The notes below the pieces were generated by a model. That model was not told the origin of the DNA. It saw only the letters and a program-made list of their open reading frames with translations, and searched no databases. Below, piece after piece: positions 1-6,173 of a DNA stretch of 14,233 bases (within the stretch, counting starts at the first letter, position 1; each line of letters begins with the position of its first letter). This stretch comes from Chloroflexota bacterium. Its GTDB lineage: Bacteria; Chloroflexota; Limnocylindria; Limnocylindrales; CSP1-4. The position numbers and the translations under genes were made by a program. The DNA is taken from NCBI GenBank assembly GCA_021785115.1, contig JAJYGO010000410.1:1-14233 (forward strand), written 5' to 3'.

Positions 1-281
1 TCGTCCTCGCTGCTCCGGACCCGCGCAATGTCGGCGGCGGAGAGGTCGAGGGGCGCGTCGCCCTGCCGTGAGCCGGCGGTGGCCGGGACGGGCGCCCCGT
101 TCCCGAACCCGAGGGCCGCCCGCTGGTACTCGGACAGGCCTGCCGCGCCGTCGGCCCGCGCGCCGCCCGAGAAGACGGTGACGATGGCCACGCGCTGGCC
201 GCGCTCCCGCAGGCGGGCCACCAGGCCCCCGCACGAGAGGGCCACGTCGTCCGGATGGGGCGCGATGAAGACGTGCGTCAT
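1..281 (-). CDS. PIG-L family deacetylase, N-terminal part (cut by window edge)
   Basis: The first 93 codons are visible; the rest lies beyond position 1. The protein opens with a beta strand and the motif APHPDDVALSCGG (about residues 7-19), the signature of zinc-dependent PIG-L/LmbE deacetylases. In this family the His-Pro-Asp-Asp residues supply metal ligands and the catalytic Asp, and the enzymes remove acetyl groups from N-acetylglucosaminyl conjugates such as GlcNAc-inositol or bacillithiol precursors. The substrate cannot be told here. The ATG at 281 is chosen because the family normally starts within a few residues of this motif. The frame stays open upstream to an ATG at 377, which would add 32 Arg/Pro-rich residues that look non-native. 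Neither start has a clear ribosome site; a weak TATCCT lies 8 nt before the 281 ATG. It follows pcm by about 110 bp on the same strand. Confidence 0.85.
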   Translation of the reverse strand, partial: MTHVFIAPHPDDVALSCGGLVARLRERGQRVAIVTVFSGGARADGAAGLSEYQRAALGFGNGAPVPATAGSRQGDAPLDLSAADIARVRSSED

Positions 282-390
282 GTCGGCGGAGGATATCGCG
301 CCGGAGGCTCCCGGCACGGCCGGCCGACGCGGGTCACCGCGATGGCGCAGCGTCGGTGCCAACCGGCGGCGCCCCATCGGGCTGAGCTGC

Positions 391-1206
391 CTATCCGGGG
401 AACCCGTGCCGGCCCACGAGGGGCACGAAGACGCAGGGATCGTAGGTGCGCTGCTCGATCCGCCGGCCGCTGCGCGTCACCACCGTCAGCGCCTGGTATT
501 CCCGGGGCCCGATGGGGATCACCAGCCGCCCGTTCTCGGCCAGCTGCGCGACCAGGGGATCGGGGATCTCCGGGGCCGCCGCACCCACCACGATCCCGTC
601 GTAGGGGGCGCCGTCGGGCCATCCCTCGGTGCCATCGCCGACCACGCACCGGACCCGGTCACCGAACCCGAGCGATCCGAGCCGTTCCTCGGCCAGCTCG
701 GAGAGCCCGGCGTCGCGCTCGATCGAGATCACGTCCGCGCCGAGGTCGGCCAGGACCGCGGCCTGGTACCCGGAGCCCGTCCCCACGTCGAGCGTGCGCG
801 GGCGCCGTGACGGGTCGGCACGGCGCAGCGCCGGGAGCTCGAGCAGCTCCGTCATGCGGGCCACGATGTACGGCTGGGAGATGGTCTGGCCGTGGCCGAT
901 GCCGAGCGCGCAGTCGTCGTAGGCATAGCGCACGAGCTCGGGCGGGACGAACCGTTCTCGCGGGACGCGGGCCATGGCGTCGAGGACGTCGGGGTCGCGC
1001 GGACCCGTGGCGCGAAGGTCGCGAACCATGGCCAGGCGGCGCGCCAGGAACGGATCCTCGTCCGTGGCGGGTGCACGGTCCGGGTCGGACCTCTCCGGAC
1101 CTGCGGCCTCCTGGCCTGGGCCGTCCGCGCCGGGGCTGTCCGGGTCGGGCCCGCCCGGTGCGCCCGGTGCGTTGCCGTTGCCGCGATGCAGCCCGGCGGG
1201 AGTCAT
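391..1206 (-). CDS. pcm: Protein-L-isoaspartate O-methyltransferase
   Basis: This cytosolic SAM-dependent enzyme methylates L-isoaspartyl residues in aged proteins, starting their repair to Asp. In the 271-residue reading the family motifs appear in order: VPRERFVP (81-88), GQTISQPYIVARMTELL (106-122), the SAM-binding DVGTGSGYQAA (140-150), an acidic SIERD (161-165), GDGTEGWP (190-197), and the C-terminal FVPLVGRHG (260-268). These match the PCMT family closely. The family is usually about 210 residues. Here about 50 Gly/Pro/Asp-rich residues precede the conserved part, which aligns with E. coli Pcm from about residue 52. The ATG at 1206 has no evident Shine-Dalgarno site, so the start is uncertain; the internal Met60 would be too late. 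It lies 97 bp after the low-complexity membrane protein gene, probably in the same transcript. Confidence 0.92.
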   Translation of the reverse strand: MTPAGLHRGNGNAPGAPGGPDPDSPGADGPGQEAAGPERSDPDRAPATDEDPFLARRLAMVRDLRATGPRDPDVLDAMARVPRERFVPPELVRYAYDDCALGIGHGQTISQPYIVARMTELLELPALRRADPSRRPRTLDVGTGSGYQAAVLADLGADVISIERDAGLSELAEERLGSLGFGDRVRCVVGDGTEGWPDGAPYDGIVVGAAAPEIPDPLVAQLAENGRLVIPIGPREYQALTVVTRSGRRIEQRTYDPCVFVPLVGRHGFPG

Positions 1207-1262
1207 AGGACCGCGGCGGCCGCCCGCGCCACCGACCACGACCACCCGGCGACCGGTTCGCG

Positions 1263-1281
1263 CCTCGCGCAGACCGCGAGG
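1263..1281 (-). other. Short GC-rich hairpin between the membrane protein gene and pcm
   Basis: A perfect 7-bp inverted repeat, CCTCGCG and CGCGAGG, with a 5-nt loop lies 22 bp after the stop codon at 1304. There is no T run, so at most it is a weak terminator or an mRNA-stabilising stem. In DNA this GC-rich a stem of this size can occur by chance. Confidence 0.25.
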
Positions 1282-1303
1282 ATCGTCCCGGTCACCATGG
1301 GGA

Positions 1304-1951
1304 TCAACTCGCCGACGGGCTCGCCGGTGGCGCGGACGCGGCGGGCGCGCTCGAGGGTGCCGACGACGGAGCGGGACTGGCGGCCTGGCTCGGTGCCGCG
1401 CTCGAGGCGGCCGCACCGCTGGCGGCGGGCGCAGCACTGGCGGGTGCACCGCTCGCTGCCGCGCCGCTGGCGGCGGGGGACGCGGAAACGGTCACGCTGG
1501 CGGCCGGGGTCGGCACCGGTGATGGCGTTGCCTTGGGGGTCAGCACGCCGCCCTTCCCCAGGAGCAGGGCATACGCGAAGAGGAGCACGAAGAGCCCGAC
1601 CACGATCCCGACCCAGATCCGGGACACGGGATCGTCGATGAACGGGATCTCGCCCGTCCCCGGCGCGAGCACTGGGCCGGGGGCTCCGGCGGCCTCCCCG
1701 GCGCGCCCCTTCGCGCCGTTCGCACGCTTCGGTCCGCCGCCCTTGGGTGCGGCTCCCTTCGCCCCTGTGCCCCTGGACTCGGCCTGGCCCTTCGGCCCGG
1801 CGGCCCGGCCCGGGACGCCTTCGGCCGTCTCGGCCTGCTCGGGCGTCGCCTCCGTCTCTTCGGGAGTGAGCGGTTCCTCGGCGGACGTCTCCTCGGGCGG
1901 CAACCCCTCCGGCGCCTCGGGCTGCTCGGGGTTCGGTCGTGGCTCGGTCAT
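1304..1951 (-). CDS. Single-pass membrane protein with low-complexity Pro/Glu and Ala/Ser/Pro regions
   Basis: The 215-residue product belongs to no family I recognise. Residues 1-45 are rich in Pro and Glu. Residues 46-95 are rich in Gly, Ala and Lys and strongly basic. A short folded-looking stretch (about 98-110, containing EIPFIDDPVS) leads into one hydrophobic segment, 112-131 (IWVGIVVGLFVLLFAYALLL). Residues 140-215 are almost only Ala, Ser and Pro. The basic region before the membrane segment predicts an inside N-terminus and an exposed Ala/Ser/Pro tail, which could be a flexible or glycosylated stalk. The ATG at 1951 follows a GAGGAG-like ribosome site about 12 nt upstream. The gene lies 135 bp after the transporter and 97 bp before pcm. 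Consistent GC-ending codons and an uninterrupted frame support a real gene; function unknown. Confidence 0.75.
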   Translation of the reverse strand: MTEPRPNPEQPEAPEGLPPEETSAEEPLTPEETEATPEQAETAEGVPGRAAGPKGQAESRGTGAKGAAPKGGGPKRANGAKGRAGEAAGAPGPVLAPGTGEIPFIDDPVSRIWVGIVVGLFVLLFAYALLLGKGGVLTPKATPSPVPTPAASVTVSASPAASGAAASGAPASAAPAASGAAASSAAPSQAASPAPSSAPSSAPAASAPPASPSAS

Positions 1952-2086
1952 GCCGGTGTCGTGCTCCTCGTGGTCGCGCTCGGGAGATGGGCCGGCTCGT
2001 CCGATGACGGCGCGGCGACGGATCGCGGGCAGGTGGCGCAGTTCGTACCGCGGGGATTATCGCCGAGCAGGCGTGCAGCGCGCACG

Positions 2087-4282
2087 TCACGCGTCGCGCA
2101 CGGCCGGCAGCAGGATCCCCAGCCCACCGGCCACGGCGGTGAGCAGGCCGAATGCCAGGAAGACGCCGGAGGCACCCACATACTGCGCCAGGATCCCGCT
2201 CAGCGCGATCGCCAGGGTCATCGGCCCCAGCACCATGCTGGACCGGATCCCCACCACGCGGCCCATCATGTCCTGCGGGGTCCGCTCGGCGAACAGCGTC
2301 TGGGTCGGGATGATGAAGACCATGTTGGCGATCCCGGCCAGCAGCGTCAGGGTCAGCGCCGCGATCTCGTGGCCGGTGACGCCGAGGAGCGCGGTCGACA
2401 GACCGAGGAGCACGTACCCCCCGATGACCAGGGGGCCCTTGCGCAAGCGCGCTCCCACCGCGCCGACCGCGAACCCGCCCGCCAGGTTGCCGATCCCGAG
2501 CGCGAGGTCGAGCGCCGCGTAGCTCTGCGGGTAGGGGATCGGGGACCCCTGGAGCACGTCCCGCGCATAGACCACGGGCAGCGCAACGAGCGCCCCGACG
2601 GCCAGCTGCGCGAGCCCGCTGATCACGGTGTTCTGGAAGAGGGCCGGCTCCGAACGGAGGAACTGCCAGCCGGCACGCAGCTCCGCCAGGTAGCGCCGCA
2701 CGGTGCCGGCCACGACCGGCACGACCGACCGCACCACCGGGGGGATCGAGATGGAGAGGACCAGCCCCGCGCTCACCAGGTAGGAGGCCGCATCGAACCA
2801 GAAGGCGAGCGCGAGGGCGCTCCCGACGAAGGCCACGAAGAGGCCGGCGATCGGGTAGCCGACGACATCGGCGATCGTCTCGGCGGTCCACATGGCGCCG
2901 TTGGCCGGGGTGAGGTCCTCGGTGGCGACGATCCGCGGGATGACCGCGGTCCGCGCCGGGCGGAAGAAGATGCTGACCGTGGTGACGGCGAACACGACGG
3001 GATAGGCGAGGAGGACGTTGGTCTCCGCGGCGACGGGCACCAGCAGGACGAGCCCGGCCCGCAGCACGTCGCTGACCACCATCACGTGCTTCTGGTTCCA
3101 GCGATCGACGAACGTCCCGGCGAAGGGCCCGAAGACCAGGTTCGGCAGGGTCGCCGCGAGGAAGGTCAGGCCGACGTCGAGGGCGGAGCCGGTGATCGAG
3201 AGGACCAGGACGCCGAGCGCAACCTGGTTGAGCCGGTCCCCGAGGAGGCTGATGGTCTGCCCGATCCACAGCGTCGAGAACCGGGCATCGAGCGCCAGCC
3301 GGACGTATGGGTGCCGGGCCAGGCGAGCGCGGACCCCGGGGCGGGGGAGCGGCAGGGCCACCGGGACCGAGCCGGCCCCGGGCAGGGCGCCGTGCAGTCC
3401 CCCGACGGCGGCGAGCGGGCTCGGCGCGAGCGCGGATTCGCCTGCGGATCGGCCGGGGACGAGGTCCATGCCCGCGCCTGCACCGCCCAGGAGCACCGGT
3501 CGCCGGAGCGCGGCCGTCTCCCCGATCCCGGCGCGCGGCGCGATCTCGGGACTGCGCCTCGGGCGGCTGCGGGCAGGAGCGGATGGGACCAGGAACGGCG
3601 AGGGCGCCTGTTCGGGGGCCGGTCGCTGCCACGCTCGGGCGCCCGCGGGCTCTCCGGCCCCGATCAGCGCCGCATCGGCCAGCCCGGCCGCCGTCGCCGC
3701 GCCCTCCGCCTCCTCTGGCTCCCGCGCGACGCTGGCGCCGGGTGCCCTGACCAGGGTGGCGAAGACATACCAGCCGAGCCCGGCCGCCACGAACGCATCG
3801 CCGATGCTGGCCACGTTCGTGAGCACCGGCAGTGGCACCGGGATCAGGTCACCGAAGGGGCCGCCGTGCAGCAGGAACGAAAGCCCGAGGTCCTCCGGCA
3901 TCAACCGGTGGAACGCGACCGTGAGGTCGCCCTGCGTCATGCCCACGAGCTGGAGCGCCGGGGGCCAGACCGGCATCCACCCGCCGTTGAGCACGATCGC
4001 CAGCCCGTTGGTTGCCACGCCGGCGGCGGCCACGACGAGGCCCGGCTGCCCGCGGTTCGCCCAGAGGACCACGGCGATCGTCCCGAAGGCGAGCGCGTAG
4101 AGCGGGAGCCGCAGGTCGCCGGCCGGCGCGAACCCGTAGCGGATCGCCGCCTCCGTGCCGTAGCGAACCACCACCGCGACGAAGAGCACGGCCCCCCAGC
4201 GGAAGCGGATCCGGGTGAGGTTCTCGAGACGGCCGCCCGCCAGGAGCCCGAGGACGAGCGCGACGACGACCGTGGCGAGCAT
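2087..4282 (-). CDS. DUF5317 domain fused to an MFS transporter
   Basis: The 731-residue membrane protein has two parts. Residues 1-180 form a multi-pass domain with the GGRLENL region (16-22), the NGGWMPVWP signature (99-107) and a late SIGDAFVAAGLGWYVFA segment (159-175). These fit the DUF5317 family, usually a free-standing protein of this size with unknown function. A Pro/Ala/Arg-rich linker (181-325) follows. Residues 326-731 are an MFS permease of the MFS_3/EntS-like drug or siderophore exporter type: FSTLWIGQTISLLGD (335-349), the motif-A-like loop GPFAGTFVDRWNQKHVMV (385-402), and repeated hydrophobic helices to the C-terminus. The substrate is unknown. The ATG at 4282 begins directly with a hydrophobic helix and lacks an obvious ribosome site. 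The stop of the HD-GYP gene is 67 bp upstream, so the two may be cotranscribed. No stop codon separates the two domains. Confidence 0.88.
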   Translation of the reverse strand: MLATVVVALVLGLLAGGRLENLTRIRFRWGAVLFVAVVVRYGTEAAIRYGFAPAGDLRLPLYALAFGTIAVVLWANRGQPGLVVAAAGVATNGLAIVLNGGWMPVWPPALQLVGMTQGDLTVAFHRLMPEDLGLSFLLHGGPFGDLIPVPLPVLTNVASIGDAFVAAGLGWYVFATLVRAPGASVAREPEEAEGAATAAGLADAALIGAGEPAGARAWQRPAPEQAPSPFLVPSAPARSRPRRSPEIAPRAGIGETAALRRPVLLGGAGAGMDLVPGRSAGESALAPSPLAAVGGLHGALPGAGSVPVALPLPRPGVRARLARHPYVRLALDARFSTLWIGQTISLLGDRLNQVALGVLVLSITGSALDVGLTFLAATLPNLVFGPFAGTFVDRWNQKHVMVVSDVLRAGLVLLVPVAAETNVLLAYPVVFAVTTVSIFFRPARTAVIPRIVATEDLTPANGAMWTAETIADVVGYPIAGLFVAFVGSALALAFWFDAASYLVSAGLVLSISIPPVVRSVVPVVAGTVRRYLAELRAGWQFLRSEPALFQNTVISGLAQLAVGALVALPVVYARDVLQGSPIPYPQSYAALDLALGIGNLAGGFAVGAVGARLRKGPLVIGGYVLLGLSTALLGVTGHEIAALTLTLLAGIANMVFIIPTQTLFAERTPQDMMGRVVGIRSSMVLGPMTLAIALSGILAQYVGASGVFLAFGLLTAVAGGLGILLPAVRDA

Positions 4283-4349
4283 CGGTCAGGCGGTCACGCG
4301 GCGATGCCTGCCCGCACGCGGTCGCCCGGGGCGAGTGGCGCGGGCGCCC

Positions 4350-5702
4350 TCAGCGCGCATCGGCGGCCGGCTGCTCTCCTGCCTGGGGGCCGCCGCGCGC
4401 GCGACCGGCGAGCCGGGCCACGAGGGAGACCGGCGTGCCGCGCAGGGCGGGCTTGCCCGGGTCGGGCACGCCGGCCACCCACTCGGTCCGCGCGAAGGCG
4501 TCCAGGACCACGGGGTCGAACTGGATCCCGGCGTACTTCCGGAGCTCCGCCAGCGCCTGCTCCCGGGACAGCGGCCGCATCCGGTAGGGCCGCTTGGCGG
4601 TCATCGCCTCGAACGCGTCGGCCACGTGCAGGATCCGAGCGAGCCTGGGGATCCCCTCCCCGACGAGATGGTCCGGGTAGCCGGAGCCGTTGTACCACTC
4701 GTGGTGATGTCGGATGATCGGCAGCTCCGGGGCCAGGCGCGCGACCGGCTTGATGATCTCCTCGCCGAGCACCGGGTGCGCGTTCATGATGATGCGCTCC
4801 TCCCGGGTCAGCTTGTCCTGCTTCAGCAGCACGTCGTCACGGACGCCGATCTTGCCGATGTCGTGCAGGAGGCCGCCCCACTCGAGTGCCTCCATCTCGG
4901 CCGCGTTGCAGCGCATCACCCGGCCGATGTCGACCGCGATCCGCTGGACGTTCTCAGAGTGCTTGGCGGTGAAGGGGTCGCGCGCATCCACGGCGGACGC
5001 GAGCGCGCGCACGGTCTGGGTGAACATGTCCCGGATCTGGACGGTGGCCTGGTAGGCGGCCCGGTTGGCGTACAGGGGCAGCGCGAAGAGGGGCACCGCC
5101 CACCACGCAACCGACCACACCACCGCGATCAGCCACGCGAGCGGCGTCATTCCGAGGAGGTTCCCGCTGATGAGGCGAAGATCCCCAGAAAGGGCGGCGC
5201 TCAACGATCCTTGATCTCGGATCACGACAACCAGAGCCGCGAGAGTGGCGTTCGCGATGAAATAGACGATCCCGGCCAGTGCCACGCCCGCGAGGGAAAC
5301 CCAGCTTGCCTCGAACCGATCCCCTGCGACCACCTGGAACACGACGGCGGCAAGCACTGCAGGAACGGCGCTTTCGGCGTGGTTGTAGAGCGTGCCATAC
5401 CACGGCACGCCTCCGCGGAGTTCGCGCCATTCGGTGATGCCAAGCGCCGCAACAACGGCTGCTGCTGCCGGCCCGCCAACCGCCGAGGCTGCGAGGATCG
5501 GGGCAATCGCGACGCTCACGACGGTCCCGCGCGGCATCTTGACCGGGAATGCTTGCGCAATCAGGGTGAGCGCTGTCCAGTACGCGACGCCACCCCAGCC
5601 TCCCAGATCGTCTGGGAGCCTCGCATACACGACCGAGCCGAGCACAACAATGATGGCCGTCGTGATGACGGCCATCAATAGCAGCTTCAGCGATCTAGAC
5701 AA
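4350..5702 (-). CDS. Membrane-bound HD-GYP phosphodiesterase (probable c-di-GMP hydrolase)
   Basis: Residues 1 to about 212 contain six or seven hydrophobic segments (about 5-27, 37-52, 62-90, 108-127, 136-161, 186-210) and form a membrane sensor-like domain that I cannot name. Residues about 225-410 are a complete HD-GYP domain: KHSENV with His248, the LLHDIGKIGV core with His280-Asp281, NAHPVLG with His309, the HHHEWYNGSGYP motif (332-343), and VADAFEAMTAKRPYR with Asp362. All expected metal ligands are present, so the enzyme should be active; the family linearises or fully hydrolyses cyclic di-GMP. No GGDEF partner is in the window. The start is taken as TTG at 5702; an ATG nine codons later is an alternative and neither has a strong ribosome site. 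The first 185 codons use many A/T-ending codons whereas the rest use very few. Confidence 0.93.
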   Translation of the reverse strand: MSRSLKLLLMAVITTAIIVVLGSVVYARLPDDLGGWGGVAYWTALTLIAQAFPVKMPRGTVVSVAIAPILAASAVGGPAAAAVVAALGITEWRELRGGVPWYGTLYNHAESAVPAVLAAVVFQVVAGDRFEASWVSLAGVALAGIVYFIANATLAALVVVIRDQGSLSAALSGDLRLISGNLLGMTPLAWLIAVVWSVAWWAVPLFALPLYANRAAYQATVQIRDMFTQTVRALASAVDARDPFTAKHSENVQRIAVDIGRVMRCNAAEMEALEWGGLLHDIGKIGVRDDVLLKQDKLTREERIIMNAHPVLGEEIIKPVARLAPELPIIRHHHEWYNGSGYPDHLVGEGIPRLARILHVADAFEAMTAKRPYRMRPLSREQALAELRKYAGIQFDPVVLDAFARTEWVAGVPDPGKPALRGTPVSLVARLAGRARGGPQAGEQPAADAR

Positions 5703-5774
5703 GCAGCCAGGCTCTCGTTGGTAATGGCACCCTGAGCCTAAGGTCAGGCCCGGAGGCCGTTCGTCGGGTTGGCC

Positions 5775-5861
5775 CTAGAACGGGCGGACGCCAGCGCCTC
5801 CTCCAATGATGATTGCGAGCAGTGTCAAGAGAGCCACTGCGCGCGCAGCTGACTGACGCAT
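5775..5861 (-). CDS. Possible 28-residue single-span membrane peptide
   Basis: An ATG at 5861 opens 28 codons ending in TAG. A GAGG ribosome site lies upstream with an 8-nt spacer, which is better than that of several certain genes here. The predicted peptide has two Arg in a short basic start (MRQSAAR), a hydrophobic core (AVALLTLLAIIIGGG, residues 8-22) and an Arg-Pro-Phe end. That is the shape of a small inner-membrane peptide or a bare signal-like segment. It sits 72 bp before the HD-GYP start on the same strand and downstream of the candidate RNA terminator. It is too short for codon statistics, and a chance ORF of this size is possible. No family is recognised. Confidence 0.35.
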   Translation of the reverse strand: MRQSAARAVALLTLLAIIIGGGAGVRPF

Positions 5862-5973
5862 CTGCGACGCCTCGCCGGACTAGAGGGTTTGGGCTACGCC
5901 GATGAGTGTTACCGAGGACTGCCTACCAGGACTTGATCGTCATCAAAGCCACCCACGCTCGTGTGGCGGCTCC

Positions 5974-5992
5974 CGTGTCCCCCCAAGACACG
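5974..5992 (-). other. Second hairpin abutting the terminator
   Basis: CGTGTC and GACACG form a perfect 6-bp stem around a 7-nt loop, separated by only four A/T pairs from the terminator stem at 5997-6021. On the minus strand it follows the T run and may act as a back-up stop or RNA-end structure. Read on the plus strand it would be followed by AAAA, so it is not a plus-strand terminator. Confidence 0.4.
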
Positions 5993-6021
5993 AAAACCGA
6001 CCTGACGTTGCCGTCGGTCGG
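5993..6021 (-). terminator. Intrinsic terminator (minus strand)
   Basis: On the minus strand CCGACC-GACG pairs with CGTC-(A)-GGTCGG around a GCAA tetraloop, giving a 10-bp stem with a single bulged A, directly followed by TTTT at 5996-5993. The GNRA-type loop and T run are the standard layout of a Rho-independent terminator. It lies about 150 bp after the regulator stop codon and about 105 nt after the start of the candidate small RNA, so it could end either transcript. Confidence 0.72.
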
Positions 6022-6125
6022 GTGCACTACTCGCTCAGCTCCACCCAGAGTGCCCAATTCAGGTGGAGCGTCTGCGCGTCCGAGCGTCTTGACATTGCCT
6101 CCCAGTACGGAAGTACTACGAGGCT
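5993..6125 (-). ncRNA. Candidate structured small RNA (about 130 nt)
   Basis: A promoter-like pair lies just upstream and an intrinsic terminator closes the unit. From the predicted start near 6125-6124 the transcript folds as follows. Stem 1 has outer arms GCCTC (6124-6120) and GAGGC (6101-6097) enclosing AGTAC-TTCC-GTACT (6117-6104). Stem 2 has outer arms CGCTC (6086-6082) and GAGCG (6036-6032) enclosing the 8-bp GCTCCACC/GGTGGAGC stem (6069-6062 and 6045-6038). The terminator stem is 6021-5997. No long frame or known riboswitch, 6S, SRP or RNase P core was recognised. It may be a free small RNA, or a leader acting on the 28-codon ORF and HD-GYP gene downstream. The evidence is sequence layout only. 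Confidence 0.5.
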
Positions 6126-6130
6126 CCCGG

Positions 6131-6160
6131 ACTATAGGAGTCGGCGCGCGGGCGGGTCAA
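6131..6160 (-). promoter_or_regulatory. Sigma70-like promoter of the candidate RNA
   Basis: On the minus strand TTGACC (6160-6155), an 18-bp spacer and TATAGT (6136-6131) give five of six matches at each element. It starts 14 bp after the TAG of the regulator gene, so it does not serve that gene. The expected transcript start is near 6125-6124. Confidence 0.55.
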
Positions 6161-6173
6161 TACGCAGGAATGC

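Larger units (their letters stand above)
5703..6173. other. 471-bp gap between the HD-GYP and regulator genes, rich in inverted repeats
   Basis: No convincing long gene lies here. Reading the minus strand from the regulator side, it holds a sigma70-like promoter, a structured candidate RNA with terminator, a second hairpin, and a possible 28-codon gene; these have separate entries. Two smaller inverted repeats are also present: TTGAT-CGTC-ATCAA at 5933-5946, and CCTGA/TCAGG with an 8-nt loop at 5731-5748, in the leader of the HD-GYP gene. The base composition is less GC-extreme than in the flanking genes and resembles the 5' part of the HD-GYP gene. Confidence 0.6.

Noticed and set aside
949..960. 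GAAC/GTTC-like sequence in pcm as a second LexA box
   Set aside because: The half-sites overlap without the 4-bp spacer, and it lies within a coding region.
2056..2061. GATAAT -10-like hexamer before the low-complexity membrane protein gene
   Set aside because: No acceptable -35 element is found 16-18 bp upstream, so promoter activity is not supported.
1961..4717. A 918-codon plus-strand frame across the transporter gene
   Set aside because: It is the antisense shadow of GC-ending codons in the DUF5317-MFS gene. The protein is charged low-complexity sequence without domains.
6089..6117. TTGACA on the plus strand as a promoter
   Set aside because: There is no -10 match at the right spacing and no plus-strand gene downstream. 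The sequence is better explained as part of the minus-strand RNA.
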